DNA of 64,000 nucleotides from Mycetocola spongiae (GTDB taxonomy: Bacteria; Actinomycetota; Actinomycetes; Actinomycetales; Microbacteriaceae). The translations under genes were made by a program, and so were the position numbers. The stretch's first letter is position 1. The number at the start of each line of letters is the position of its first letter. Positions 35,183-45,196 of this stretch are shown here, piece by piece. The stretch lies in NCBI RefSeq assembly GCF_020424085.1, contig NZ_CP080203.1:186001-250000 (forward strand), read 5' to 3'. Under the pieces are notes generated by a model. The model was not told where the DNA came from and made no database searches. It worked only from the letters and a program-made list of their open reading frames with translations.

Positions 35183-35782
35183 CTACAGGTAGGAAATCAC
35201 GTCGAGGCGCAGCTGCGCGATCACGGCCACGATGAGGTAGGCCGCGAGGGTTACCACCACGATCCACTGCAGCAGGGCGCCGGCGACGCGGCGCGTGCGC
35301 GGGCCCGCGGGCAGGTTGCCCTCGCGCAGGTTATAAAACGTCACGGCCAGGAAGAGCGGGATCGTGACCGACCACGTCACCATGCACCACGGGCACAGCG
35401 TATTGAGCTCAAAGATGCTCTGCGACATCAGCCAGATCACAAAGGCCATCGCGCCGGCCAGGCCGAGGTTAAACAGCGCCCAGAACCAGCGCGCAAAGCG
35501 GGCTCCCGCGAAAATGGCGACACCCACCACGATCGGGGCGACCCAGGCGCCGAGGCCGATGATCGGGTTGGGGAAGCCAAATAGGCTGCCCTGCCAGGAC
35601 GTGAGGTTTGCGCTGCACTGCACCAGGATGCTGAAGTCGCAGCCGATGGCCGCGGAGGAATCATCGGCCAGCGCAAATTTCTCTAGGGTGAGGCTGAAGG
35701 CCGCCCACCAGCCGATGACCCCGGCCAGGATCATAAAGGCGGCAAGAAGGCGCGGGGAACGACGGGATTCCAAGGTGGTCAT
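35183..35782 (-). CDS. Vitamin K epoxide reductase (VKOR) family protein
   Basis: A 199-residue membrane protein with about five hydrophobic helices. The loop cysteine pair (C48 and C56 in IGCDFSILVQCS) and the redox centre CPWC (C130, C133 in NTLCPWCMVTW) are intact. In actinobacteria VKOR replaces DsbB: it passes electrons from secreted Dsb-type proteins to menaquinone, allowing disulfide formation outside the membrane. The start is taken at ATG 35782 (MTTLES); an in-frame ATG further upstream lengthens it without support. No exported DsbA is adjacent; the FrnE-like neighbour is cytosolic. Confidence 0.92.
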   Translation of the reverse strand: MTTLESRRSPRLLAAFMILAGVIGWWAAFSLTLEKFALADDSSAAIGCDFSILVQCSANLTSWQGSLFGFPNPIIGLGAWVAPIVVGVAIFAGARFARWFWALFNLGLAGAMAFVIWLMSQSIFELNTLCPWCMVTWSVTIPLFLAVTFYNLREGNLPAGPRTRRVAGALLQWIVVVTLAAYLIVAVIAQLRLDVISYL

Positions 35783-36083
35783 GCCCTGAATTATTGCATA
35801 GCGGGCTGAAAAATATTCCGCGCAAAGCCCGCATTGATCGCTGAGCGTGCGATAATAAGAGAGGTTCGCCTCAGCCGCGCTGGGGGGAAACAAAGAAGGC
35901 TTATTAGGCACAGAGTTGGCCTGATTCGTGGGGGTCGTGAATTGATCTCCACAAAGTGATTAGAGCCACAGGGCCGATCACTGTAGTGCACAGGATTTAG
36001 TGGGTTCAACGCCTCGGCGAAGACCCGCTCACGAGTTCCCGGAAAATGGCGCGGCCATCTACCGGATGAGGAGTGCACCAGGA

Positions 36084-39000
36084 ATGGTGAAAAAAGAAAA
36101 TACCTCGGCCGATTCGGTTGAGCAGTCAGAAGCTACATCCACCCAGGCCACGGCCGCCGATGCCGGTGCGGCCGCCGCGGATACCTCCGCGGAAAAGCCC
36201 ACCCAGAAGGCCCCGCGCCGCTCCCGCGCCGCGGGTGGCGCCGCCAAGAAGAGTGCGCCGCGCAGTGCGCGTGCCGCCTCCGAGGCCGAGCCCGCCGCGG
36301 AGTCCGAGCCGGTCGCCGAGGCCGAGGCTCCCGCCGAGGCCGCCCCGGCCGCACCCGCCCCGGCCGCACCCGCCCGGGGCCGAGCCCCGCGCAGTGCGCG
36401 TGCCGCCGCCGAGCCGGAGGCCCCCGCCGAGAGCGAATCCGCCGCGGCCGAGGAGGCCGCAGTAGAGGAGGCCGCCGAGGAGGCCGTCGTCGAGGAGCTC
36501 GCCATCGTGGTGGCCGAGGAACTTGCCATCGAGGAGGCCGGCGTGCTGGCCGAGGCCACCGAGATCGTCGAGGCCGCGGAGGCCGCCGAGGCTGTCGCCG
36601 AGTCCGCCCCGGTCGTCTCGATTCTTCCCGAGCCGTTTATCTCCGCCCCCTCCACCGCACTCATCTTCCTCGCCCCCGATCTGCCGCCGCTGCCCCCGCG
36701 CAGCCGCCACGAGGAGCACGAGGCCGAGGACGAGGACGACTTCGGCGGCAACCGCCGCCGCTCGCGTCGTCGCGGCGATGACCGTCGCGAGCCGCAGCGC
36801 CCCGAGAACTCCCGCGAGGAGCGCGGCCTGCGGGAGAACCAGCGCGATAACCGCAATACCCGCGATGACCGCAACGACCGCAATTCGCGCGATGACCGCA
36901 ACGAGCGCGATGACCGTGGCGCTCGCGATTCCGAGCAGTCCCGCTCCGGCCGCGCCCCGCGCGAGGTTGCGCTGATCACCGAGCCGCAGAAGATCAAGGG
37001 CTCCACCCGCCTCGAGGCCAAAAAGCAGCGCCGCCGCGATGGCCGCGATGCCGGTCGCCGCCGTCCCGTGGTCACCGAGGCCGAGTTCCTCGCTCGCCGC
37101 GAGTCCGTGGACCGCACCATGGTGGTTCGCGAGAAGAACCAGAAGATCCAGATCGGCGTGCTGGAGGACAGCGTCCTCGTGGAGCACTATGTGGCCCGCA
37201 ACGAGGAGGCGTCGCTGATCGGCAACGTCTACCTCGGTCGCGTGCAGAACGTGCTGCCCTCGATGGAGGCAGCCTTTGTTGATATCGGACGCGGCCGCAA
37301 CGCCGTGCTCTACTCGGGTGAGGTCGACTGGGAGGCCGCCGGCACCACCGGCAACCAGCCCCGCCGCATCGAGCTGGCCCTGAAGCCCGGCGATAAGATC
37401 CTCGTCCAGGTCACCAAGGACCCCGTGGGCCATAAGGGTGCCCGCCTCACGAGCCAGGTCTCGCTGCCCGGCCGCTACCTGGTCTATGTGCCCAATGGCT
37501 CGATGTCCGGTATCTCGCGCAAGCTGCCCGATACCGAGCGTGCGCGCCTGAAGAAGATCCTCAAGGAGGTCCTGCCGGAGAATACCGGCGTGATCGTGCG
37601 CACCGCCGCCGAGGGCGCCACCGAGGAGCAGCTCACGCTCGACGTGAACCGCCTCACCGGCCAGTGGACCTATATCAGCGAGCAGCTGAAGAAGGCCAAC
37701 GCCCCGGCGCTGCTGCACAGCGAGCCCGATCTGCTGGTGAAGATCGTCCGCGATGTTTTCAACGAGGACTTCCAGAAGATGGTCATCGCCGGCGATGACG
37801 CCCGGGTCACGATCGCGAGCTACCTCGAGCAGGTGGCCCCCGATCTGGTGGACCGCGTGGAGCGCTATGAGGGCAGCAAGGATGTCTTTGATGAGTACCG
37901 CATCACCGAGCAGATCGAGAAGGCCCTGGATCGCAAGGTCTGGCTGCCCTCGGGTGGTTCGCTGGTAATCGACCGCACCGAGGCGATGACCGTGATCGAC
38001 GTGAACACGGGCAAGTTTGTGGGCTCGGGGGGCAACCTCGAGGAGACGGTCACCAAGAATAACCTCGAGGCCGCCGAGGAGATCGTGCGCCAGATGCGGC
38101 TGCGCGATATCGGCGGAATCATCGTGGTGGACTTCATCGATATGGTCCTGGAATCCAACCGCGATCTGGTGTTGCGCCGCGTGATCGAGTGCCTGAGCCG
38201 CGACCGCACCAAGCACCAGGTGGCCGAGGTCACCTCGCTGGGCCTGGTGCAGATGACCCGCAAGAAGCTGGGTCTGGGCCTGCTGGAATCCTTCAGCGAG
38301 CCCTGCGAGACCTGCGCCGGCCGCGGTGTGATTGTGCACCACGACCCGGTGGTTAAGCATAAGCAGACCCCGCAGCCCGAGCGTCGCCGCAGCGGCAAGC
38401 AGAACTCCGGTGCACAGAACTCGGGTGCGCAGAACGGTTCCGGCGCCTCGCAGGGAAACCAGGCCGCCCCCGCGGCCGCCCCGAAGGTCTCCGCCGCGCA
38501 CGCCATCACCGATGACGCCAAAAACGCCCTCGCCCAGATCGCGGCGAGCACGCTCCCGGTGACCCACGAGGACACCGCGGAGGCCGAGCACACGGGTTCG
38601 GGAACGCCCGAGGGACGCAAGAAGCGTCGCCGCGGCGGAAAGAACCGCGATGCCGGATCGACGGGCACCGAGGGTGCCGCCGAGTCGGCCGCCGAGGAGA
38701 GCGTGGAGTCCGCCGCAGAGGAGGCCCCCGCCGCCTCGGAGCGTGTCTCCGGTTCGCGCCGCGCCCGCTCGGGTGGCAACGACTGGAGCGCACCCGCCCC
38801 CGATGTGATTGTGATCCCCGTGGCCGAGGCTCCCGCCGAGGCCCCCGAGGCGGAGTCAGCGGAGGCCGATGCGGCCGCCGAGCGTCCCGCCCGCGGCAAC
38901 TCGCGTCCCGCCCGCGGAGGCCGCTCGGGTCGCCGTGGCACCCCGGATAACCAGCCGCTGCTGGATATCCCGCTGGAGGCCGTGCGCAAGAACCACAAGG

Positions 39001-39158
39001 TAGACGTAAAGGTGGCCGAGGATCTCCTCGGTTCCGTCCTGAACGCCCTGCCCGAGCCCAAGCAGCCCGGTAAGGGCCGCAACCGCAACCGTCGTGTGAG
39101 CACCGCCGCCCTCACCGGCACCCCGGTCCAGCACGATCAGAGCGAGGGCACCGAATAG
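36084..39158 (+). CDS. rne: Ribonuclease E/G family endoribonuclease
   Basis: A 1024-residue RNase E/G with long disordered ends. Residues 1-280 are Ala/Glu/Pro-rich and then Asp/Arg-rich; the catalytic core (about 345-780) begins with the S1 domain (NVYLGRVQNVLPSMEAAFVDIGRG), has the metal-binding DVNTGKFVGSG and VDFIDM aspartates and the zinc-link CETCAGRG. The C-terminal tail (about 790-1024) is again low complexity and basic, as in actinobacterial RNase E, where both ends bind RNA and partners. ATG 36084 is chosen because MVKKENTS follows GAGGAG; the frame upstream lacks signals. It acts in mRNA decay and rRNA maturation. Confidence 0.93.
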   Translation: MVKKENTSADSVEQSEATSTQATAADAGAAAADTSAEKPTQKAPRRSRAAGGAAKKSAPRSARAASEAEPAAESEPVAEAEAPAEAAPAAPAPAAPARGRAPRSARAAAEPEAPAESESAAAEEAAVEEAAEEAVVEELAIVVAEELAIEEAGVLAEATEIVEAAEAAEAVAESAPVVSILPEPFISAPSTALIFLAPDLPPLPPRSRHEEHEAEDEDDFGGNRRRSRRRGDDRREPQRPENSREERGLRENQRDNRNTRDDRNDRNSRDDRNERDDRGARDSEQSRSGRAPREVALITEPQKIKGSTRLEAKKQRRRDGRDAGRRRPVVTEAEFLARRESVDRTMVVREKNQKIQIGVLEDSVLVEHYVARNEEASLIGNVYLGRVQNVLPSMEAAFVDIGRGRNAVLYSGEVDWEAAGTTGNQPRRIELALKPGDKILVQVTKDPVGHKGARLTSQVSLPGRYLVYVPNGSMSGISRKLPDTERARLKKILKEVLPENTGVIVRTAAEGATEEQLTLDVNRLTGQWTYISEQLKKANAPALLHSEPDLLVKIVRDVFNEDFQKMVIAGDDARVTIASYLEQVAPDLVDRVERYEGSKDVFDEYRITEQIEKALDRKVWLPSGGSLVIDRTEAMTVIDVNTGKFVGSGGNLEETVTKNNLEAAEEIVRQMRLRDIGGIIVVDFIDMVLESNRDLVLRRVIECLSRDRTKHQVAEVTSLGLVQMTRKKLGLGLLESFSEPCETCAGRGVIVHHDPVVKHKQTPQPERRRSGKQNSGAQNSGAQNGSGASQGNQAAPAAAPKVSAAHAITDDAKNALAQIAASTLPVTHEDTAEAEHTGSGTPEGRKKRRRGGKNRDAGSTGTEGAAESAAEESVESAAEEAPAASERVSGSRRARSGGNDWSAPAPDVIVIPVAEAPAEAPEAESAEADAAAERPARGNSRPARGGRSGRRGTPDNQPLLDIPLEAVRKNHKVDVKVAEDLLGSVLNALPEPKQPGKGRNRNRRVSTAALTGTPVQHDQSEGTE
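36841..36935 (+). repeat. Imperfect tandem repeats encoding an Asp/Arg-rich segment
   Basis: Units of 12-24 bases built on CGCGATGACCGCAA, coding for repeated (R/N)DDRN blocks in the N-terminal tail of RNase E. Slippage-prone; length may vary between strains. Confidence 0.7.
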
Positions 39159-39168
39159 GTCCACCCTT

Positions 39169-39211
39169 AAAACCCGGCCCGCCTCCCTCGGGGAGGCGGG
39201 CCGGGTTTTTT
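39169..39211 (+). terminator. Rho-independent terminator of rne
   Basis: A 19-bp perfect stem (39169-39187 with 39191-39209), three-base loop, ending in TTTTTT; the A-run on the left may also serve the convergent DUF4031 gene. Confidence 0.92.
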
Positions 39212-39226
39212 GCGCGGGGATGCGGG

Positions 39227-39520
39227 CTAGGCCGTGCCGGGGAGTGCGCGTGCGGCGCGGCGCTCGCGCTCGGTCACCCGCAGCCCGCTGGCGATCAGGC
39301 GCCGCGTGAGTTCCTTGGGGGAGACGGGCTCGGCCCCCGCGGCGATCAGGGCCGCGCGCGAGTCCATCGGCACGTCATAGTGATCCAGGTCAAAACCGCG
39401 CCGCGGAATCCGGTTTGCCGCGGCAAATTCATGCAGCTCCCGGAGCGAGGAATCGCTCACCAGATGCGCCCAGAATGTGCCGTGATTGGGCCACATCGGG
39501 TCATCAATAAGGATTGTCAT
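39227..39520 (-). CDS. DUF4031 domain protein
   Basis: A 97-residue soluble protein starting MTILIDDPMWPNHGTFWAHLVSD, the usual opening of the DUF4031 family, with a following HEFAAANRIPRRGFDLDHYDVP segment. No function is assigned to the family. It is a single gene convergent with rne, with which it shares the terminator region, and divergent from rplU. Confidence 0.85.
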   Translation of the reverse strand: MTILIDDPMWPNHGTFWAHLVSDSSLRELHEFAAANRIPRRGFDLDHYDVPMDSRAALIAAGAEPVSPKELTRRLIASGLRVTERERRAARALPGTA

Positions 39521-39652
39521 GTATTTAGTCTAGGTTGCCCACCCCCGACCCCGTGCCCGCCCGTCGCGCCCCGTATCCTCCCGCCCCGGGGCCGCGGCAT
39601 CGCCCCGCCGCCAAAAAACTCCCAAAAAACTTCGGACACGGGCCCGCTCGCA

Positions 39653-39831
39653 TTTGATAGTGGGCCCCGCGTCGTATAGTCTTGGTCCCTGGTACGTGTG
39701 TGCTTATCACGCACACGGAACAAAAGTTTTCTGACAGCCGTTACTCTCATCCCACTGGGTTCCGGCAGGGCAGTGACACTCAGATATGCACGTTAATCGG
39801 AGCTCAGCTCCCCAGAGAATAGGTATCTACA
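39653..39831 (+). promoter_or_regulatory. Promoter and long leader of rplU-rpmA
   Basis: TTTGAT (39653-39658) and TATAGT (39675-39680) with a 16-base spacer make a good promoter, giving a leader of about 145 bases. GTGTGC/GCACAC can form a stem at about 39696-39714. The length suggests L21-type autogenous control, but no known leader motif can be confirmed by eye. The remaining part of the 311-base gap (39521-39652) shows nothing. Confidence 0.55.
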
Positions 39832-40140
39832 GTGGTTTACGCAGTAGTACGCGCCGGTGGCCGGCAGGAAAAGGTTGAGGTCGGCACGATTGTCACCGTC
39901 AACCGCATCAAGGGCGACAAGGACGGAAACGTGCAGCTTGCACCGGTCCTCCTCGTAGACGGTGACAAGATCACCTCCGACGCCAAGTCGCTCGAGAAGG
40001 TCTCCGTGACCGCCGAGGTCCTGAACGACCTCCGTGGCCCGAAGATCGTCATCCAGAAGTTCAAGAACAAGACCGGTTATAAGAAGCGTCAGGGCCACCG
40101 CCAGGAGCTCACGCGCCTCAAGATCACCGGTATCAAGTAG
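39832..40140 (+). CDS. rplU: 50S ribosomal protein L21
   Basis: A 102-residue ribosomal protein with the L21 opening [17 protein letters not shown] and the conserved end [25 protein letters not shown]. The start is GTG 39832. It binds 23S rRNA and is followed after 21 bases by rpmA. Confidence 0.97.
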   Translation: MVYAVVRAGGRQEKVEVGTIVTVNRIKGDKDGNVQLAPVLLVDGDKITSDAKSLEKVSVTAEVLNDLRGPKIVIQKFKNKTGYKKRQGHRQELTRLKITGIK

Positions 40141-40161
40141 AGACGGCAAGGAGATCCTCTA

Positions 40162-40419
40162 ATGGCACATAAGAAAGGTGCGAGTTCTACTCGCAACGGT
40201 CGTGATTCCAATGCTCAGCGCCTCGGCGTAAAGCGTTTCGGCGGCCAGACCGTCAACGCTGGTGAGATCCTTGTCCGTCAGCGCGGCACCCACTTCCACC
40301 CCGGTGTGAACGTGGGCCGTGGTGGCGACGACACCCTCTTCGCCCTCGCCGCCGGTGCGGTTGAGTTCGGCGCAAAGGGCGGCCGCAAGGTCGTTAACAT
40401 CGTGGCGGTCGACGCCTAA
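40162..40419 (+). CDS. rpmA: 50S ribosomal protein L27
   Basis: An 85-residue ribosomal protein with the typical N-terminus [19 protein letters not shown] and [17 protein letters not shown]. The flexible N-terminus reaches toward the peptidyl transferase centre. It does not carry the N-terminal cleavage extension of Firmicutes. AAGGAG precedes the ATG. Confidence 0.97.
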   Translation: MAHKKGASSTRNGRDSNAQRLGVKRFGGQTVNAGEILVRQRGTHFHPGVNVGRGGDDTLFALAAGAVEFGAKGGRKVVNIVAVDA

Positions 40420-40441
40420 GTCGCGTTTCCGCTAGATTTAT

Positions 40442-40478
40442 GTGAGGGGTGAGCTTCGGCTTGCCCCTCACTGTTTTT
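40442..40478 (+). terminator. Terminator or attenuator between rpmA and obgE
   Basis: GTGAGGGG (40442-40449) pairs with CCCCTCAC (40464-40471), inner AGC-TTCG-GCT tetraloop, then TGTTTTT. It separates abundant ribosomal protein mRNA from obgE. Confidence 0.85.
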
Positions 40479-40540
40479 CGGGAACATCCGAAAGGCTGAT
40501 AACGCGCCAAAACGCGCGAAAACTTTTAAGGGGACAGACT

Positions 40541-42118
40541 GTGACTACGTTTGTTGATCAGATCACGCTGCACCTGAGCGCCGGAAATGGCGGAGACGGC
40601 TGTATCTCGGTAAAGCGAGAGAAATTTAAGCCCCTCGCCGGCCCGGACGGCGGCAGCGGCGGCAACGGTGGCGATATCGTCCTCGTTGTTGACCCGCAGA
40701 CCACGACCCTCCTCAACTACCACCGCTCGCCCCACCGCCGCTCCGAAAACGGCGGCCCCGGCATGGGCGATTATCGCGGCGGCACCCACGGCCCCGAGCT
40801 GGTTCTCCCCGTGCCCGTGGGCACGATGGTGAAGACCCTCGACGGCGAGCTGCTCGCCGACCTGATCGAGCCCGGTAGCCGCTTTGTGGTGGCCGAGGGC
40901 GGCATCGGTGGCCTGGGTAATAACCAGCTCGCAAACTCCAAGCGCAAGGCCCCCGGCTTTGCCCTGCTGGGTACCCCGGGCCAGGAACTCGACGTGGTCC
41001 TTGAACTCAAGACCGTCGCCGATGTGGCGCTTGTGGGTTATCCCTCGGCCGGTAAGTCCAGCCTGATCGCGGCAATGTCCGCGGCCAAGCCGAAGATCGC
41101 CGATTACCCGTTCACGACCCTGCACCCCAACCTCGGCGTGGTGGACTCGGGCGATGTGCGCTATACCATCGCCGATGTGCCCGGATTGATCGAGGGCGCG
41201 AGCGAGGGTAAGGGCCTGGGCCTGGAATTCCTGCGTCACGTCGAGCGCTGCGCGGCCCTGCTGCACGTGCTCGACTGTGCCACGCTAGAGCCCGGCCGCG
41301 ACCCGCTGACCGACCTGGACGTGATCCTCGGTGAGCTCGCCGCCTATCCGGTGCCCGAGGGACAGAAGCCCCTGCAGGAGCGCCCGCAGCTGATCGCACT
41401 GAATAAGATCGACGTGCCCGAGGGCCGCGAACTCGCCGAGTTTGTGAAGCCCGAGCTTGAGGCACGCGGCTATCGTGTCTTCCTGATCTCCTCGGTCAGC
41501 CGCGAGGGCCTGACCCAGCTCAATTATGCGCTGGCCGAGATCGTCGAGGAGTCCCGCGCCGAATACCTGGCCAAGGTCGAGGCGCAGCCGCGCATCATCC
41601 TGCGCCCGCGTGCCGTGGACCGCCGCGAGTTCTCGATCCGCGTCGAGGGTGGAAGCTATGGTGCTCTCTATCGCGTGCTGGGCGAAAAGCCCTTCCGCTG
41701 GGTGCAGCAGACGGACTTTAATAACGATGAGGCCGTGGGCTACCTGGCCGACCGGCTGAATAAGCTCGGTGTGGAGGACGGCCTGTTTAAGGCCGGCGCC
41801 GTGGGTGGCTCCGCCGTGATCATCGGCGAGGGCGAGGGTGTGGTCTTCGACTGGGAGCCCACCATGAGCTCCGCCGCCGAGATCATGTCGATGCCGCGTG
41901 GTACCGATACCCGTCTCGACGAGAAGAACCGGCCCACAAGCAAGCAGCGCCGCACCGAATATCTCGCAAAGATGGACGCCAAGGAGGCCGCACGCCAGGC
42001 CCAGCGCCGCGAGGGCGAGAGCGGATTCTGGGACGTGGACGCCGAGAACGAGGAGGAGGCCATCATGGCCGCCCGCCAGGCGGACGCGGATCGGGCCGCC
42101 GAGCGCGATACCGAATAG
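40541..42118 (+). CDS. obgE: ObgE/CgtA GTPase
   Basis: A 525-residue essential GTPase acting in late 50S assembly and stress signalling. The glycine-rich OBG domain (about 1-160, [24 protein letters not shown]), the GTPase domain with P-loop [10 protein letters not shown] and NKID, and the C-terminal OCT domain (about 360-430) are all present, followed by an acidic tail of about 60 residues. GTG 40541 follows AAGGGG. It stands between the ribosomal genes and proB. Confidence 0.96.
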   Translation: MTTFVDQITLHLSAGNGGDGCISVKREKFKPLAGPDGGSGGNGGDIVLVVDPQTTTLLNYHRSPHRRSENGGPGMGDYRGGTHGPELVLPVPVGTMVKTLDGELLADLIEPGSRFVVAEGGIGGLGNNQLANSKRKAPGFALLGTPGQELDVVLELKTVADVALVGYPSAGKSSLIAAMSAAKPKIADYPFTTLHPNLGVVDSGDVRYTIADVPGLIEGASEGKGLGLEFLRHVERCAALLHVLDCATLEPGRDPLTDLDVILGELAAYPVPEGQKPLQERPQLIALNKIDVPEGRELAEFVKPELEARGYRVFLISSVSREGLTQLNYALAEIVEESRAEYLAKVEAQPRIILRPRAVDRREFSIRVEGGSYGALYRVLGEKPFRWVQQTDFNNDEAVGYLADRLNKLGVEDGLFKAGAVGGSAVIIGEGEGVVFDWEPTMSSAAEIMSMPRGTDTRLDEKNRPTSKQRRTEYLAKMDAKEAARQAQRREGESGFWDVDAENEEEAIMAARQADADRAAERDTE

Positions 42119-42129
42119 CCGTAACCGTG

Positions 42130-42172
42130 GTGCGCCCCGGCCGGGAGATTTTGTCTCCGGGCCGGGGCGCAC
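42130..42172 (+). terminator. Hairpin after obgE
   Basis: A 13-bp perfect outer stem (42130-42142 with 42160-42172) with an inner GGAGA/TCTCC stem and TTTTG loop; no T-run follows, so read-through into proB is possible. Confidence 0.6.
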
Positions 42173-42220
42173 TGTAGCATCGGCAGGACATACCCACCCG
42201 AGACGAAACGAGTACCTCCG

Positions 42221-43009
42221 ATGATCCTGGCCCGCCAGAGCGAAATCACCACAGCCCAGCGCCTCGTGGTGAAGGTGGGGTCCTCCTCCGTGAGCGGGGA
42301 GAACGTGGGACAGATCGAGACCCTCGTGGACGCGCTGGCCGCCGCGCATGCCCGCGGCACCCAGGTGGTGCTGGTGTCCTCGGGTGCAATTGCCACGGGC
42401 ATTCCGTTCCTGCGGCTGGAGAAGCGACCCACGGACCTGGCCACCCAGCAGGCGGCCGCCGCCGTGGGGCAGAACGTGCTGATTAACCGCTATCAGGGCA
42501 GCCTGGATCGGCACGGGATCACCGCCGGTCAGGTGCTGCTGACCGCGGGGGACCTGAGCCTGGACGCGCACAGATTAAACGCGCAGCGCGCGATGGATCG
42601 CCTCCTGAACCTGCGCATCCTGCCGATCGTGAACGAAAACGATACGGTGGCCACCCACGAGATCCGCTTCGGTGATAACGATAATCTGGCGGCCCGCGTG
42701 GCCACGCTGATCGGCGCGGATGCGCTGGTTTTGCTCTCCGATATCGAGTCGCTATATACCCGCCCCCCGGGGGAGCCCGGCGCGGAACCCATCCGCCATG
42801 TGCCCTATGGTGCAGAACTCACGGGCGTAAAATTTGGCGAGCCCGGCGTCTCCGGGCTGGGCACCGGCGGGGCCGCCACCAAGGCCTCCGCGGCCCGGCA
42901 TGCGGCCGAGCACGGGGCGGCCACCCTGATCACCTCCACGGCCAATGTGGCGGCCGCGCTTGCGGGCGATTCCGTGGGCACGTGGTTCGACGCCAACCCC
43001 GCCGCGTAA
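42221..43009 (+). CDS. proB: Glutamate 5-kinase, short form without PUA domain
   Basis: A 262-residue amino acid kinase that phosphorylates glutamate in the first step of proline synthesis. The N-terminal LVVKVGSSSVSG loop, the VSSGAIATG segment and the NENDTVA motif are present. The C-terminal PUA domain found in the 367-residue E. coli enzyme is absent; the protein ends naturally after the kinase domain, with proA 52 bases on. Loss of the PUA domain may change feedback control by proline. Confidence 0.95.
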   Translation: MILARQSEITTAQRLVVKVGSSSVSGENVGQIETLVDALAAAHARGTQVVLVSSGAIATGIPFLRLEKRPTDLATQQAAAAVGQNVLINRYQGSLDRHGITAGQVLLTAGDLSLDAHRLNAQRAMDRLLNLRILPIVNENDTVATHEIRFGDNDNLAARVATLIGADALVLLSDIESLYTRPPGEPGAEPIRHVPYGAELTGVKFGEPGVSGLGTGGAATKASAARHAAEHGAATLITSTANVAAALAGDSVGTWFDANPAA

Positions 43010-43061
43010 TACTCCCCGGGCCGGGATGCCGACCCGCCGCGGGCTGGCTACACTGGAGCCC

Positions 43062-44336
43062 ATGACCGAGAACACCCCCGCCCAGATCGAAACCGTCATC
43101 CACGAGCGCCTGCGGGCGAGCCGGGATGCCTCGCGGGGGTTGGCCATCGCCACCGGCGCCGCCCGAAACGCCGCGCTGGAGGCCATTGCCGCGGGCATCG
43201 AATCCGGCGTGGAGCGCATCGTCGCGGCCAATGCGCTGGATCTGGAGGCGGGGCGGCGCGCGGATATCGGCGCGGGCCTGCTCGACCGCCTGCGCCTCGA
43301 CGAGCCGCGCATCCTCGCCCTCGCCGCGGCCGTGCGCGAGATTGCGGCGCTTCCCGATCCGATCGGCCAGGGTGTGCGCGCCAGCACGCTGCCCAATGGC
43401 ATTCGGCTGTCCCAGGTGCGGGTGCCGTTTGGGGTGGTTGGTGCGATCTATGAGGCGCGCCCCAATGTGACCATCGATATCGCGGCGCTGGCCATTAAGA
43501 GCGGCAATGCCATCGTCTTGCGCGGCGGAAGTGCCGCCGAAAACTCCAACCGGGTGCTCGTGGCGATCCTGCGCGATGCGCTGGTCCTGGCGGGTTTTGC
43601 CGCCGATGCGATCACCACGGTGGACGATTTTGGCCGCGATGGCGCCACCACCCTGATGGCCGCACGCGGCCTCGTGGACGTGCTGATCCCGCGGGGGAGT
43701 GCCTCGCTCATTCAAGCCGTGCTCACGACCGCCCAGGTCCCCGTGATCGAGACCGGCGCGGGAGTGGTGCATATCTATCTGGACGAGACCGCGCGCCTGG
43801 ACTGGGCCACCGATATCGTCGAAAACGCCAAGGCCCAGCGCCCGAGCGTCTGCAATGCCGTGGATACCGTGCTGGTGCATCGCGCCGCCGCCGAGCGGGT
43901 GCTCCCGGCCGTGCTGGGTGCGCTCACCCGCGCGGGCGTGGAGATTTACGGGGATGAGCAGACCCGGGAGATCTATCCCGCGGCACGCCCGGCCACCGCC
44001 GAGACCTGGGATACCGAGCATATGTCGCTGGTGGTCGGGGTGCGGGTTGTGGACTCGCTGGACGGCGCGCTGGAACATATTCGCGCGCACTCCACGGGAC
44101 ATACCGAGTCCATCATCACCGAGAGCGTCTCCGCCTCCGAGCGGTTCCTCGCCGAGGTGGACTCCGCGGTGGTTATGGTTAACGCCTCCACCCGCTTCAC
44201 CGATGGCGGCGAGTTTGGCTTTGGCGCGGAGGTGGGGATCTCCACCCAGAAGCTGCACGCGCGCGGCCCGATGGGGCTTTCCGAGCTCACCAGTACCAAG
44301 TGGATCGTGCGTGGTGACGGACAGGCCAGGAAGTAG
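43062..44336 (+). CDS. proA: Glutamate-5-semialdehyde dehydrogenase
   Basis: A 424-residue NADPH-dependent enzyme reducing glutamyl phosphate, product of ProB. Family marks include GVVGAIYEARPNVTIDIAAL, KSGNAIVLRGGSAA and the catalytic cysteine in AQRPSVCNAVDTVLVH. ATG 43062 follows TGGAG; a TACACT -10-like box ending at 43054 could also give an almost leaderless message. Together with proB it supplies glutamate semialdehyde for proline. Confidence 0.96.
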   Translation: MTENTPAQIETVIHERLRASRDASRGLAIATGAARNAALEAIAAGIESGVERIVAANALDLEAGRRADIGAGLLDRLRLDEPRILALAAAVREIAALPDPIGQGVRASTLPNGIRLSQVRVPFGVVGAIYEARPNVTIDIAALAIKSGNAIVLRGGSAAENSNRVLVAILRDALVLAGFAADAITTVDDFGRDGATTLMAARGLVDVLIPRGSASLIQAVLTTAQVPVIETGAGVVHIYLDETARLDWATDIVENAKAQRPSVCNAVDTVLVHRAAAERVLPAVLGALTRAGVEIYGDEQTREIYPAARPATAETWDTEHMSLVVGVRVVDSLDGALEHIRAHSTGHTESIITESVSASERFLAEVDSAVVMVNASTRFTDGGEFGFGAEVGISTQKLHARGPMGLSELTSTKWIVRGDGQARK

Positions 44337-44385
44337 TCGCTAGACTGGTGCGAGGCGATCCCCGCCTGAACTGAATGGAGTTTCG

Positions 44386-44580
44386 ATGTCGATTTCGACG
44401 ATCCTCGCTTCCGCGGCCGCCGAGGCCGCCCATGTGGAGCTGCCCATGCCCGCGTTTATGTACGGAGTATGCGCCCTCGTTGTGTTCACCGTTCTGGGTG
44501 TCACCCTCTTTGCCTACCGCGATGTAGCCAACCGCCACAGCCAGAAGCCGGCCGCACAGCCCGGTGCCGGCCAGCACTAG
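44386..44580 (+). CDS. Small single-span membrane protein
   Basis: A 64-residue protein with a helix at about residues 25-45 ([19 protein letters not shown]), an N-terminal outside segment and a C-terminal polar tail with basic residues. The ATG follows TGGAG. Located between proA and nadD, where short membrane proteins of this kind are often seen in Microbacteriaceae. Function unknown. Confidence 0.75.
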   Translation: MSISTILASAAAEAAHVELPMPAFMYGVCALVVFTVLGVTLFAYRDVANRHSQKPAAQPGAGQH

Positions 44581-44596
44581 TCACGGATTTGCGGGA

Positions 44597-45196
44597 ATGA
44601 AGGCGGCGCAACGCCGGCCACGGATCGGGGTCATGGGTGGAACCTTTGACCCCATCCATCACGGTCACCTCGTGGCCGCGAGCGAGGTGGCACAATCCTA
44701 TGACCTCGATGAGGTTGTTTTTGTGCCCACCGGCCAGCCCTGGCAGAAGAGCCGGGTCACCGAGGGTGAGCACCGTTATCTGATGACGGTGATTGCCACC
44801 GCCTCCAATCCCCGCTTCACGGTGAGCCGCGTGGACCTCGACCGCGAGGGCCCCACGTATACCATCGACACCCTGCGTGATCTGCGTCGCGCGCGTCCCG
44901 ATTCCGATCTGTTTTTTATTACCGGGGCGGATGCCGTGGCGCAGATCCTCGGGTGGAAAGACGTGGACGAGCTGTGGTCGCTGGCAAATTTTGTGGCGGT
45001 GACCCGGCCGGGCCACGTGCTCACGGAGGCCGTGTTGCCCAATAAGGACGTTAATGTGCTTGAGGTTCCGGCGATGGCCATCTCCTCAACCGATTGCCGC
45101 AGCCGGGTAAAAAATGGATTACCGGTGTGGTACCTGGTGCCGGACGGTGTGGTTCAGTACATTAGCAAGCACCACCTATATCGGAGTAATGGATGA
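44597..45196 (+). CDS. nadD: Nicotinate-nucleotide adenylyltransferase
   Basis: A 199-residue nucleotidyltransferase making nicotinate adenine dinucleotide in NAD synthesis. The T/HxGH signature is in [18 protein letters not shown] and the second motif [13 protein letters not shown] near 170 (ISST-x-x-R). The ATG at 44597 is chosen because an in-frame GTG at 44564 lies within the previous gene. The stop overlaps the next ATG (ATGA). Confidence 0.95.
   Translation: MKAAQRRPRIGVMGGTFDPIHHGHLVAASEVAQSYDLDEVVFVPTGQPWQKSRVTEGEHRYLMTVIATASNPRFTVSRVDLDREGPTYTIDTLRDLRRARPDSDLFFITGADAVAQILGWKDVDELWSLANFVAVTRPGHVLTEAVLPNKDVNVLEVPAMAISSTDCRSRVKNGLPVWYLVPDGVVQYISKHHLYRSNG

Noticed and set aside
36841-36935. 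Short tandem repeats resembling a CRISPR array
   Set aside because: Units are too short and irregular, lie inside the rne coding frame and encode Asp/Arg blocks; no spacers or cas genes.
36126-38591. 821-codon open frame antisense to rne
   Set aside because: Leu/Gly/His-rich low-complexity translation caused by the Glu/Ala/Arg codons of RNase E; no gene signals.
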